From contig JANQKC010000035.1 of assembly GCA_028281325.1 (NCBI GenBank), positions 124,001-188,000 on the forward strand: a DNA stretch of 64,000 nucleotides, written 5' to 3'. This document shows positions 16,721 to 25,165 of the stretch, in pieces. The translations under genes were made by a program, and so were the position numbers. Origin of the DNA: Alphaproteobacteria bacterium. GTDB taxonomy: Bacteria; Pseudomonadota; Alphaproteobacteria; UBA8366. How positions within the stretch are numbered: the first letter of the stretch is position 1; each line of letters begins with the position of its first letter. The notes beneath the pieces were generated by a model. That model made no database searches and was not told the DNA's origin. It was given only the letters and a program-made list of their open reading frames with translations.

Positions 16721-18139
16721 CTAGACCGTATCCGGCGCCAACGCCGGCATGTATCCGCGCTTGGACAATCGCCGGAACCGGAGCGTCAGGAAGGTACCCG
16801 CACAGCCCAGGCCGAACACGAAGCCGAGCCAAATGCCGACCCCTTCCATTCCAACCCCGAAGGCGAGCCACAGGCCGGAGCCGAAGCCCACGCCCCAGTA
16901 ACTGACCGCCGCGATGACCATCGGAATGGCGGTATCGTTCAAACCGCGCAGCGCCCCGGCCGCAACCGCCTGCAATCCGTCAGCCGCCTGAAAGAAGGCC
17001 CCATAGAACAGATAGGTCGCCGCCAATGCCAGAACCGCCGGGCTGTCGGCCCGCGCGCTGTCCAGGAAAAGCGACGCGAACAGCTCCGGAATCATAATCA
17101 CCACCACCGTCATCAACGACATGAAGGCGAGAGTCAGTCCCATCGCGATCCAACCAGACCGGTACGCGGCGACCGCGTCGCGCCGACCGACCGCCTGTCC
17201 GACCCGCACGGTCGCCGCCTGGGATAGTCCCATCGGCACCATGAAGGTGATATGCGGCAGTTGGATCGCGATCATATGCGCCGCGATCGCGATCGCGCCG
17301 AACTGGCCCAACACGAAGACGGCGGCGATGAAGAAGCCGGCTTCCAGCAGCATGGTCCCGGCAATTGGCGTCCCGACCCGAAAGATCTGCCGAAACTGGT
17401 ACCAATCGGGCCGCCAGAAGCGTCCGAAAATCGTGTAGCGCCGGAACGGTTTCTGGAACACGGCAATCGACAGTAACCCAAGAAACATCAGCGTGTTCAC
17501 CGCCGAGGTCGCGATCCCCGCGCCGACGAGTTCCAGGCGCGGAAACCCGAAGTTCCCAAAGATCAGCGCATAGTCGAGGAACACGTTGACCACCGCGCCG
17601 CCAACCATGATCCATAAGGCCACGATCGGGCGGTTCAGCGCGGCCACGAAATTCCGCAGCACCCCGAAGGCGACCGCGGGCAGCAAACAGAATTTCAACG
17701 TGCTCATATAGGCGTTGGCATGCGGCAGGGTCTCCACCGGCTGATCGAGCAGGGCAAGAAGCGGTTCGATAAACGTCAGCAAGAAGATCGACGGAACGGT
17801 CAGCAGGATCGTCACCCACAAACCTTGCCGGATCACCCGCCGGACCGTGCGCGGCCTGCGCGCGCCGAACGCTTGCGCGGCCAAACCGGCGGTCGCCATG
17901 ACCACGCCGAAGCACAAGACATACAGCAGAAAAAAGATCATCAGGCTCAGCGATGCGCCCGCCAGCGGCTCCGCGCCCAGCCGGCCGATCATCGCCGTGT
18001 CGGTGATCAGCATGGCGACCCAGGCCAACTGCGTCAGGACGATCGGCGCGGCCAACCGCGCCATCTCGGCCAGTTCCTTGCGCCACCATCGTTGCGTTGG
18101 CGCCTTATCGATCGCGCCGTTCAATTCCGTTCCGTCCAT
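16721..18139 (-). CDS. MATE family efflux transporter (NorM-like)
   Basis: This is an inner-membrane cation-coupled multidrug exporter of 472 residues with about 12 transmembrane helices. Typical pieces are the opening EMARLAAPIVLTQLAW, DTAMIGRLGAEPLAGASL, GLAAQAFGARRPRTVRR and the second-half counterpart GLSQAATVRVGQAVGRRDAV. The start at 18139 (MDGTELNGAIDK) is chosen because the open frame upstream runs into a terminator hairpin. The DMT gene follows by 15 bp, suggesting a two-gene transport operon. Confidence 0.93.
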   Translation of the reverse strand: MDGTELNGAIDKAPTQRWWRKELAEMARLAAPIVLTQLAWVAMLITDTAMIGRLGAEPLAGASLSLMIFFLLYVLCFGVVMATAGLAAQAFGARRPRTVRRVIRQGLWVTILLTVPSIFLLTFIEPLLALLDQPVETLPHANAYMSTLKFCLLPAVAFGVLRNFVAALNRPIVALWIMVGGAVVNVFLDYALIFGNFGFPRLELVGAGIATSAVNTLMFLGLLSIAVFQKPFRRYTIFGRFWRPDWYQFRQIFRVGTPIAGTMLLEAGFFIAAVFVLGQFGAIAIAAHMIAIQLPHITFMVPMGLSQAATVRVGQAVGRRDAVAAYRSGWIAMGLTLAFMSLMTVVVIMIPELFASLFLDSARADSPAVLALAATYLFYGAFFQAADGLQAVAAGALRGLNDTAIPMVIAAVSYWGVGFGSGLWLAFGVGMEGVGIWLGFVFGLGCAGTFLTLRFRRLSKRGYMPALAPDTV

Positions 18140-18175
18140 CACTCGCCTCAAATCGAAACTGCGGGTCCGCGGGGC

Positions 18176-18204
18176 CAAAAAATAAGGCGGACCCAAGGTC
18201 CGCC
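18176..18204 (-). terminator. Intrinsic terminator upstream of the MATE gene
   Basis: On the minus strand GGCGGACC (18204-18197) and GGTCCGCC (18193-18186) form a perfect 8-bp stem with a 3-nt loop, followed by TTATTTTTTGG. It points leftward, so it would end a transcript arriving from above 18204. The only candidate there is the 39-codon frame at 18237-18356. Confidence 0.75.
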
Positions 18205-18236
18205 CGTTCCACGTCGCCGCTGTTCATCAACGCACG

Positions 18237-18356
18237 CTAAGGGCGGAAATCCTCCATCCAAACCACCGGCACGCCATGGCCGGCCGCCGGCATGGACGCG
18301 ATCTGCGAACCTGCCGGGGCGCCGAGGGCGCGGGTTTTCTCAATGATCTTGAACAT
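18237..18356 (-). CDS. Possible small protein (39 residues)
   Basis: The frame runs from ATG (18356) to TAG (18237) and encodes MFKIIEKTRALGAPAGSQ, then IASMPAAGHGVPVVW and MEDFRP. An in-frame stop lies just upstream. No ribosome site is visible, but TATAGT starts 15 nt before the ATG, so a leaderless message is possible. Third codon positions are mostly G/C as in neighbouring genes, and a clear intrinsic terminator follows 33 bp downstream. I do not recognise the sequence. It could also be a relic. Confidence 0.3.
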   Translation of the reverse strand: MFKIIEKTRALGAPAGSQIASMPAAGHGVPVVWMEDFRP

Positions 18357-18490
18357 GACGCCGGACTATACCGGTTCGGCCGGAAAAGGGAAGACGAATT
18401 CGAAGATGCCAATCCGGAAATCGCGGCTGTCGCCAAATTGCATCAGCGGCCTCGGGCGGAGACGACATAGCCGGGCCACGGTGACGGGGA

Positions 18491-19252
18491 TTAAAGGCCC
18501 TCGGCGGCGCGGACGCCGCAAGCCCAAGCGTATGCGGCCTGGGCCAACGCCTCGGTCGGGTCGACGCAGTGCGTCCGCGCCCAGGTATCCTGCATCGGCA
18601 ACCCGGCGGGAATTTCGGTGCAGCCGAGCACGACCGCCTCAGCGCCCTGATCGAGCATCGCCTCGACCGCCCGGCGCAACAGCGGTTCCGCCGCCGCGAT
18701 CCGGTTCTGCTTCACCATATCGATGCCGGGCCGGGCGAACTCCCGCATGATAGCGTCATCGGCCGCAATGCAGCGATACCCGCGCTCGACCAACGGCGTC
18801 TCGAACAGCTTGCCCGCCAGCGTCGCCTCCGTGCCCAAAAGGCCGAGGGTGCCGCCCGACACGCCACGGCGCACCAGTTCGTCCGCCGTCGCATGCACGA
18901 TATGGATGAAGGGAACCGAACAGTCTCGCGCCACCTCGTCATACCAGTAATGCGCGGTGTTACAGGGCATCACGAGACAACGCGCGCCGGCAGCGACCAA
19001 CCGGTCGCGGCGGGCCCGGATGGCCGCCGCGGGCGCTTCGTTATGCACCGGATCGAGAAACGCCGCGACGCGCCGTGGGATATGCGGCTCGGACGACACA
19101 ACCACCGGAATGTGGTCGGGATCCTGTTTGGCCGGCGTGATCGCGATCAACTTGGACAACAGGTCGACCGTCGCCAACGGCCCCATGCCGCCCAACACGC
19201 CAAGGGTGTCCGGCCTGCTATCGACGGAAACCGGCCAATCACGCGCCGCCAT
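18491..19252 (-). CDS. Aspartate/glutamate racemase family protein
   Basis: This is a 253-residue PLP-independent racemase-fold enzyme. Both catalytic cysteines are present: LVMPCNTAHYWYD near residue 85 and AVVLGCTEIPAG near residue 200. The opening LGVLGGMGPLATVDLL is characteristic of the Asp racemase group. The start at 19252 (MAARDWPVSV) avoids a long non-conserved extension. It follows the phosphonopyruvate decarboxylase gene by 55 bp on the same strand, so it may be in the phosphonate operon. Whether it acts on Asp, Glu or a related compound is unknown. Confidence 0.9.
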   Translation of the reverse strand: MAARDWPVSVDSRPDTLGVLGGMGPLATVDLLSKLIAITPAKQDPDHIPVVVSSEPHIPRRVAAFLDPVHNEAPAAAIRARRDRLVAAGARCLVMPCNTAHYWYDEVARDCSVPFIHIVHATADELVRRGVSGGTLGLLGTEATLAGKLFETPLVERGYRCIAADDAIMREFARPGIDMVKQNRIAAAEPLLRRAVEAMLDQGAEAVVLGCTEIPAGLPMQDTWARTHCVDPTEALAQAAYAWACGVRAAEGL

Positions 19253-19307
19253 GCCAAAAACTCCTGATGGAAAGATCGAAAGGGCGGCGATTATGCCTTG
19301 GATCGGC

Positions 19308-20474
19308 TCAACCGCATAGGAAATCACGGAAGCGACGGGCCACCTCCGGCGGCTTGACCGTGGGACGGCCGAGCGCCTTGAGACTGCCGGGCTCGATCCG
19401 GAGATGGATGAGATGCGGCCCCGGTTCCGCCAACGCGGTCTTGAGGGCGGCCGCCAAGCCGGCCGTGCTGTCGCAGGCGCTGCTGCCGGCATACCCGCAG
19501 GCAATCGCGATTGCGGCGAAATCGACGCCGGGCGAAACCGTCGCCTGCCCGCCCGTCGAATCATGCACCCCATTATCGAGGACGATATGGATCAGGTTCT
19601 TTGGCGCTTGCGCGCCGACGGTGGCGAAGGACCCCATCTTCATCAGCGCGGCGCCATCACCGTCCAGCACGACGACCGGTCGGTCCACATTCAAGGCAAC
19701 GCCCAGCCCCATTGCGCTGGCGCAGCCCATCGACCCGACCTGATACAGATGCTGCGGCCGGTCGGCCAGGGTGAACAGTTCACGGCCGCACTTGCCCGTG
19801 GTGGCGATGATCCCGGCCTCGTCGGGAACGCATGCCAAGACCTCCTCGAGCGCCGCATACCGCGTCGGCCGACCGCCACCTTCCGAGCGATCGCGGAACA
19901 CACCCTTCGGGCGCTCGGTCATCGACTGCTCGTCGAGCGCCTCCTCCGCGACGGTTCCCTTACGCACGACGAAGCCGAACGGCAGATCGTTCGACGCCAT
20001 CGACACGCAAGCGGATTCGAGCGCGGCCGCGATCGCGTCGTCGGTTTCCGGGAACGGACCGTTGGGAACGCGGATATCGTCCAGCAACCGAGCGGTGATT
20101 TCACCCATCAGTTCGTGCTGCGGCTCGTCGTTCAAACCCGGCTCGCCGCGCAGCGTCACCAGCATCAGGGTCGGAATGCGAAAGGGCCAGTTCAGCGACG
20201 TCAACGGATTGATCGTGTTGCCGAGGCCGGAATTCTGGCACATGACAACGGTGGACCGGCCGGCCAACCAAGCACCGGATGCAATGCCGACCGCCTCGCC
20301 CTCGCTCGCCGCGCCGACATACTCGGTGCCTTTATCGCTGATGACGCGATTGATGATCGGCGTCAGGAAGGAGCAGGGAACGCCGGTATAGAAGTCGAAC
20401 CCGCGCTCCGCCGCCCGGTCCAAGAAAGTCTGCGCGCGAATCATCGAGGCGGCTGCCCCTTTTTCGATCGGCAT
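19308..20474 (-). CDS. aepY: Phosphonopyruvate decarboxylase
   Basis: This ThDP-dependent enzyme converts phosphonopyruvate to phosphonoacetaldehyde and CO2, the step that makes PEP mutase flux irreversible. The 388 residues show the family opening FYTGVPCSFLTPIIN, the ThDP-activating glutamate region YVGAASEGEAVGIASG, the QNSGLGNTINPLTSL segment, and the Mg/ThDP motif GDGAALMKMGSFA ending about LDNGVHDSTGGQ. The first ATG (20474) has no clear ribosome site, and the next methionine at residue 11 (MIRAQTF, 20444) is an equally good start. It lies 16 bp after the PEP mutase stop. Confidence 0.94.
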   Translation of the reverse strand: MPIEKGAAASMIRAQTFLDRAAERGFDFYTGVPCSFLTPIINRVISDKGTEYVGAASEGEAVGIASGAWLAGRSTVVMCQNSGLGNTINPLTSLNWPFRIPTLMLVTLRGEPGLNDEPQHELMGEITARLLDDIRVPNGPFPETDDAIAAALESACVSMASNDLPFGFVVRKGTVAEEALDEQSMTERPKGVFRDRSEGGGRPTRYAALEEVLACVPDEAGIIATTGKCGRELFTLADRPQHLYQVGSMGCASAMGLGVALNVDRPVVVLDGDGAALMKMGSFATVGAQAPKNLIHIVLDNGVHDSTGGQATVSPGVDFAAIAIACGYAGSSACDSTAGLAAALKTALAEPGPHLIHLRIEPGSLKALGRPTVKPPEVARRFRDFLCG

Positions 20475-20490
20475 TTGGGGGAGGCGGTCC

Positions 20491-22149
20491 TCAAGTGAAG
20501 TTGCGCGCCCGCGCCAAATCGAAAGCGTCGTTCACGTCGAGCCAGTCGCCGGTGATGTACAACACCGCCGGCTTCGCGCCGCGCGCGATCAGCCGATTGA
20601 ACAAGTCGGGCAAGCCGGAATCGGCCAAACTGCCATCGCGTTCCATCGCCTTCAGCTCATCCCGGACGAGCGCGCTGCCTTTCCCGCTCAGCTTGACCAA
20701 ACCGACCCATTCCCCATGCGCTTCCCCCGCCGGCAGATCGGCATCAACCCGTTCCAGCAGAACCGGCGCTTCATCCGCGTAATCCACGGAGTACGGGACA
20801 CTGCACCGGACCAAATCCGCCCTGTGTTTCGGCGCGGAATCCCGCCCGTTCTGCCAATCCGCATCGACGACAACCGCCATGTCCGCATCGGTGTCGAGCA
20901 ACAAGTTGAGCATATAACTCCGGAACAGGATATCGGCGTAGCTGATGATGCACTCGCCTTCGAGATCGTCTACCGCGCACGCCAGCGAGGACGCCTCGCC
21001 CGTCGTCTCGTACTCGTCATTGTTGATCTTCTTGATATTGGACAGATCGATGGCGTCCGACCTGTATCCGGTTACAACGCTGATATTCTGCACGCCGGAA
21101 TCGTTCAACGCTCGTGTGAGCCGCCTAAGCAAAGGCTGCCCCCGAACGTCGAGCATGCATTTCGGTTTATCCTCCGTCAGTTCGCGCAAGGCGCTGCCGC
21201 GCGACGCGCCGAGAACGACCGCGTTGATGTCGCTGCGCGACGCCAGATAGCGATCCTCCGCGTCGGACAGCTCCTTGTTGCCGGCCAATCCAAAGACGTC
21301 GCTGAGACCGGCCACCCGCCCTTCGACGCTGTGAAGGTTTTCTTCCTCGAAGATGCGCTTGCTCGTCGTCCGCATGGCGTTGATCGCGGCGCGTAAATTG
21401 TGGTTGGCCCAAATGATCAGCGAAATCCGCTCATCGCGGAACCGGTCGGTCGGCGTCGATGCGTAGGTGGTCGGAACGATCACGACCGGGCACCGATTGT
21501 CCCATTCCTTCGCGAAGGTGAGAATTTCATCGGCATTCGATTTCTTCGAATGGATCAGGACCGCATCCGCACCCGCGTCGTGATAGGCTTCGGCCCGGCG
21601 CAACGCTTCGTCCATCCCCCACCCCGAAATCAGAGCCTCTATTCGCGCCACGACGGAGAAATCCCCGCTTTGCTGCGAATCCTTGCCGGCCTTGATCTTG
21701 CCGCAGAATTCATCAATGTCGGCCAAGGGTTGGTTGCTGCCCAGGAACGAGTTGGTTTTCGGAAACAGCTTGTCCTCGATGCACACCGCCGCCACATCGC
21801 GCTGTTCGAGCTTCCGCACTAAGCGACGGAAATTGTTGAAGTTCCCGTAGCCGGTATCGCCGTCGAGCATGATCGGAATCGAACTCGCGTCGGACATGAA
21901 CTCAAGCACTTCCAAAACCTGGGTCCACGACGCCTCGTTGCTGTCGCGCACGCCCAGCGCCGACGAGATCGTCAAGCCGGACGCCCAAATCCCTTTGAAT
22001 CCAGTCTCTTCGACGATCTTCGCCGAAAGGCCGTTATGGGCCTCCATAATGAATTCCAAATCCGGCGACGTCAGCATCTGTCGAAACTGGGCGGCTTTAC
22101 TCATCCGCTCCGGCTGCGGCTGCTTAAGTTGCGTTACATTTTCCGGCAT
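20491..22149 (-). CDS. aepX: Phosphoenolpyruvate mutase fused to a nucleotidyltransferase domain
   Basis: PEP mutase isomerises PEP to phosphonopyruvate, forming the C-P bond that founds nearly all phosphonates. The diagnostic EDKxxxxxNS motif is present as [10 protein letters not shown] (residues 125-134) and the metal-site DGDTGYGN is at 96-103. From about residue 315 a second domain begins with [20 protein letters not shown], a nucleotidyltransferase motif like those that cytidylylate phosphonates for attachment to lipids or glycans. The start at 22149 follows GCGAGGAAAACC. The 552-residue fusion and the absence of any aminotransferase here suggest a surface phosphonate made with help from genes elsewhere. 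Confidence 0.95.
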   Translation of the reverse strand: MPENVTQLKQPQPERMSKAAQFRQMLTSPDLEFIMEAHNGLSAKIVEETGFKGIWASGLTISSALGVRDSNEASWTQVLEVLEFMSDASSIPIMLDGDTGYGNFNNFRRLVRKLEQRDVAAVCIEDKLFPKTNSFLGSNQPLADIDEFCGKIKAGKDSQQSGDFSVVARIEALISGWGMDEALRRAEAYHDAGADAVLIHSKKSNADEILTFAKEWDNRCPVVIVPTTYASTPTDRFRDERISLIIWANHNLRAAINAMRTTSKRIFEEENLHSVEGRVAGLSDVFGLAGNKELSDAEDRYLASRSDINAVVLGASRGSALRELTEDKPKCMLDVRGQPLLRRLTRALNDSGVQNISVVTGYRSDAIDLSNIKKINNDEYETTGEASSLACAVDDLEGECIISYADILFRSYMLNLLLDTDADMAVVVDADWQNGRDSAPKHRADLVRCSVPYSVDYADEAPVLLERVDADLPAGEAHGEWVGLVKLSGKGSALVRDELKAMERDGSLADSGLPDLFNRLIARGAKPAVLYITGDWLDVNDAFDLARARNFT

Positions 22150-22458
22150 GGTTTTCCTCGCTCCGAATCCGCAGGTACAGGGCTCCAGCGGTCGAGGAAA
22201 CAATGTGCGGAACACACGACAGGTGCAACAGAAATGTCATACTACCCAATTCGATACACTATCATAGGTAGAAATTTAATAGAAAAAACATCAATAAGTG
22301 ATGCTGCGACCGCCCGCGAAATGCGCAGCCAATTCCGGATTAACGCCGAAGTCGGTTGGCCGGAAACGGTTGCGCCAGCACCCCGCGGGTGGCGCGCCGC
22401 GCGCGGGCGGGAAGGATGGCGGGAGCCCCTACCAGCAATATCTCGCGCAACCTAGGCA
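22150..22458. promoter_or_regulatory. Intergenic region upstream of the PEP mutase gene
   Basis: No gene is supported here. The half next to aepX is AT-rich (22225-22300) and should hold its promoter. The other half is GC-rich and contains a possible hairpin (GCGCCA...TGGCGC, about 22374-22397) that could end the transcript of the binding-protein gene. Confidence 0.35.
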
Positions 22459-23349
22459 TCAATACGGCAAGGCCTGAATCTCGAACGCCGTTTCCAGTGT
22501 CGAACTCATGGGCATCTTGATCCTTGTCGGGCCGGGGTTGAACCACTTGTCATAGATGTCGGTGGCCTCTCCCGATCGCATCAGGTCCGCCAACACCATG
22601 TTGCCGATTCGGCGGTAGGCGGAATCGTTGCGCGGAACCATGATCCCATAGGGTTCGTAGCTTAGAAATCGGCCGGTCACCTGGAATTGGTCCGGATACT
22701 CGGATTTGCTGATCAATCCAAACAGCAGCACGTCGTCCGTCGCATAGGCGTCCGCACGGCCGGTCTCCAAGGAACGCCATCCCTCCGAATGGTCTTTCAC
22801 CATCAAGAAATTCACCTTGATGCCCCTTTCCTTGGCGACGCGCTTGATCGACTTCTCGTTTGTCGTGCCGAGCGCCACGGCGACGACCTTACCGCTCATA
22901 TCTTCGATTTCCTCGATTCCCGAGCCTATCTTGCTGGCCAGCTTCGTGCCGGTGATAAAGGTCACCGCGAGGTAATCGACCTGATTTTGGCGGGTCAGAT
23001 TGTTCGTCGTAGAACCGCATTCGATGTCGATCTTGCCGTCGACCATCATGGGAATCCGAGTCTGTGCGGTGACCGTCACGAACTTCACCTTCAAGTTGGG
23101 GATTTTCAGTTCCGCTTTGACGCGGTCGATGATCTTCATGCAGAGGTCTACCGAATAGCCCTGCGGCTTGCCGTCTTCACCCAGATAGGAGAACGGTATC
23201 GAGGCCTCGCGATGCCCGACGTTGATGACGCCGCGCTCCTTGATCCGCTTCAGGACGTGGGATTCGTCCGCCGCGGACGCCTGACCGTTCGTCGTCCCCG
23301 CCAACAACGCGGCGACAGCGGCAACGGCGAGAATTCCCAATTGTGTCAT
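22459..23349 (-). CDS. GltI-like amino-acid ABC transporter binding protein (orphan)
   Basis: This 296-residue periplasmic protein has a signal peptide at residues 1-27 (LGILAVAAVAALLAG then ASAADES). The mature part starts HVLKRIKERGVINVGHREA, typical of family 3 solute-binding proteins, with FSYLGEDGKPQGYSVDLC, the IECGSTTNNLTRQNQVDY segment and GRADAYATDDVLL as in GltI/GlnH-type glutamate/aspartate binders. A GAGGCAATC ribosome site precedes the ATG. No permease or ATPase of this family is adjacent, so it must work with components elsewhere or as a sensor. It lies between the phosphonate and glycerophosphodiesterase genes. Confidence 0.9.
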   Translation of the reverse strand: MTQLGILAVAAVAALLAGTTNGQASAADESHVLKRIKERGVINVGHREASIPFSYLGEDGKPQGYSVDLCMKIIDRVKAELKIPNLKVKFVTVTAQTRIPMMVDGKIDIECGSTTNNLTRQNQVDYLAVTFITGTKLASKIGSGIEEIEDMSGKVVAVALGTTNEKSIKRVAKERGIKVNFLMVKDHSEGWRSLETGRADAYATDDVLLFGLISKSEYPDQFQVTGRFLSYEPYGIMVPRNDSAYRRIGNMVLADLMRSGEATDIYDKWFNPGPTRIKMPMSSTLETAFEIQALPY

Positions 23350-23415
23350 GATTGCCTCGATTTAATGATTGAAAATCAAACCGTTCTTCAATGACTCCGG
23401 TTTCGAGGCCCGAAA

Positions 23416-23434
23416 ATATACGCTTAAGGTATAT
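23416..23434. promoter_or_regulatory. Inverted repeat upstream of the binding-protein gene
   Basis: ATATAC and GTATAT are separated by 7 nt (GCTTAAG in the centre) in a strongly AT-rich stretch about 70 bp before the ATG at 23349. This is a candidate operator or promoter element, and the regulator is unknown. Confidence 0.3.
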
Positions 23435-23529
23435 ATTTTATTTATTTTTCAACTTTTAATATATGCACGCACCCTGCGGCGATCACCCAACGTATCGCCC
23501 AAACGACCGGTTCCATCGGCGGGTCGGCT

Positions 23530-24264
23530 TCACCCGGCCGTCAGCCAATCCGGCCAGTTTACCGTCATGCCGTCGCACTCCGCGGCCACCGCTTGCGCGA
23601 CATCGGCCTTCGTCTTAACGCCATGCGCCCGAATTTCCGGGATACGCGATTTCGCATCGGCGACGCGATCCGGCGTCATCTCGTCGGCCCGCGGGCAGAA
23701 TTGAAAGAACCCCGCGGCCACGGCTTTTTCGACATTCTCGACGGAAAAGCCGCCCTCGCTGACCAGCCATCCGACGCGCTGCGCCGGCGCCTGCGCCCGC
23801 ACGTACAATAGAATGTCATAGTCGAACGACGTCACGATCACGCGGTCCCGGTAGCCACGATCCTCGACCAAGGCGAGCAGATCATCGGCAAGCGCATGGC
23901 TGGGGGCCTTGATTTCGGCGTGATAGACGAAGCCTTCGCCGAAGGCGTCGAAAATCTCGGACACGGTGACGATCCGCTCGCCGGCGAAGCCGCCGCCGTC
24001 GAACCAGCTTCCCATATCCAAGGACTTCAGCTCCGCAAGCGTCATCTCGGCAACAGCACGGTTGGGAAAACCGAACCGGTCCAGGGTTGCGTCATGAATG
24101 ACCACGAGCGCGCCGTCTTTCGAGAGCTGTATGTCGAACTCGACTTCCGACACCCCCATGGCCACCGCTTGCCGAAACGCCGCCAGCGTATTTTCCGGCG
24201 CGTAGCCGGACGCGCCGCGATGCGCGATGATACGGAAATGTGTCGGAACGGAGAGGGCCTGCAT
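23530..24264 (-). CDS. Glycerophosphodiester phosphodiesterase (first of two)
   Basis: This 244-residue enzyme hydrolyses glycerophosphodiesters to glycerol-3-phosphate and an alcohol. The GDPD signature is clear: IIAHRGASGYAPENTLAAF (catalytic His and Arg, metal-site Glu), then EVEFDIQLSKDGALVVIHD with the second catalytic histidine, and HAEIKAPS supplying a metal-site glutamate. No signal peptide is seen, so it is cytoplasmic like UgpQ. It follows the second GDPD gene by 8 bp in one leftward operon, divergent from the RpiR-ABC transporter cluster. Confidence 0.94.
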   Translation of the reverse strand: MQALSVPTHFRIIAHRGASGYAPENTLAAFRQAVAMGVSEVEFDIQLSKDGALVVIHDATLDRFGFPNRAVAEMTLAELKSLDMGSWFDGGGFAGERIVTVSEIFDAFGEGFVYHAEIKAPSHALADDLLALVEDRGYRDRVIVTSFDYDILLYVRAQAPAQRVGWLVSEGGFSVENVEKAVAAGFFQFCPRADEMTPDRVADAKSRIPEIRAHGVKTKADVAQAVAAECDGMTVNWPDWLTAG

Positions 24265-24272
24265 GCGGAGGG

Positions 24273-25013
24273 CTATGACGACGACATTGCCGATCGCCGG
24301 ACCTTCATCGCCAGCACCGGATCGTTGACGAGAACACCATCCACCGCCAAGCCGAGAAGTCGGCGCAACCGTTCATCATCGACCGCGCCCGGCGGCTCGA
24401 TTCCCTTACCGCGGCGGGTCGTGACCCAGACCGCATGGTCGCCGCAGCGGGCCTCTTCGAGACGCCGTTCGGTGAGATGTTCCTCCCAGAGACGGGCGAT
24501 ATCGCCGCCCTCTTGGTAAAAGTCCGGGAAATCCTCGTAATTCGGTAACAGTCCTAGGATAACCACGTCCTCGGACAGGCTTCGCACGGTGCGAACCTGC
24601 GCAACGCTTCGGACGCCGAGAACGATCTGGCGACCAAGCGACCGATTCAAGATGGATTTCACAACCGTGGACGCAAACGCCGGTGTATCGATCTTCAAAT
24701 CGAGCAACAACCTCGCCCGCCCCGTCAGTCGGTCGAACACCTCTTCCAATGGAACGATGCCGCGCGCTGCAAGATCGCCCGCGTTCAGGGACGAGACATC
24801 CTCGCCGCCCGTCGTCGGATCATGATGACAGACAAAAACGCCATCGGAGCTGAGACGAATGTCCGTTTCCACCAAATCCACCCCGACATCGACCGCCCGT
24901 TCGAATGCTTCATGGGTGTTTTCGGGATACGCCGCCGAGAATCCGCGATGGGCGATCACAGCCGTTGACGGGCTTTTGCCTCGTTCGCGCAATGATTCCG
25001 TCGACAACGTCAT
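24273..25013 (-). CDS. Glycerophosphodiester phosphodiesterase (second of two)
   Basis: This is a 246-residue cytoplasmic GDPD with motifs AVIAHRGFSAAYPENTHEAF, LVETDIRLSSDGVFVCHHD and LLLDLKIDTPAF (an aspartate-lysine context where the paralogue has EIK). The start at 25013 follows AAGGACGGAAG, and an upstream open extension is not conserved. Its overall sequence differs from the gene at 23530, so the two are not a recent duplication and may prefer different head groups. It is the first gene of the leftward operon, opposite the RpiR regulator. Confidence 0.93.
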   Translation of the reverse strand: MTLSTESLRERGKSPSTAVIAHRGFSAAYPENTHEAFERAVDVGVDLVETDIRLSSDGVFVCHHDPTTGGEDVSSLNAGDLAARGIVPLEEVFDRLTGRARLLLDLKIDTPAFASTVVKSILNRSLGRQIVLGVRSVAQVRTVRSLSEDVVILGLLPNYEDFPDFYQEGGDIARLWEEHLTERRLEEARCGDHAVWVTTRRGKGIEPPGAVDDERLRRLLGLAVDGVLVNDPVLAMKVRRSAMSSS

Positions 25014-25165
25014 CTTCCGTCCTTCGCTTCGCTCTTGGCGCTGCACATCAGCACCGGTGTCCCGTGTCATATTTCTGCAATGAAATGTGCAAAAAACTTT
25101 AGTCTGCACAGTTTATTGCATAATGCAGAACCGGGTTGTAGCATAAATCCATCGAAACGCGAAAA
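25014..25165. promoter_or_regulatory. Divergent promoter region between the GDPD and RpiR operons
   Basis: An AT-rich stretch at 25065-25130 holds a perfect 11-bp palindrome, TGCATAATGCA (25117-25127), and several TGCA/TGCAA half-sites (near 25076, 25087 and 25105). Repeated half-sites between divergent operons suggest that the adjacent RpiR-type regulator binds here and controls both sides. Confidence 0.45.
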
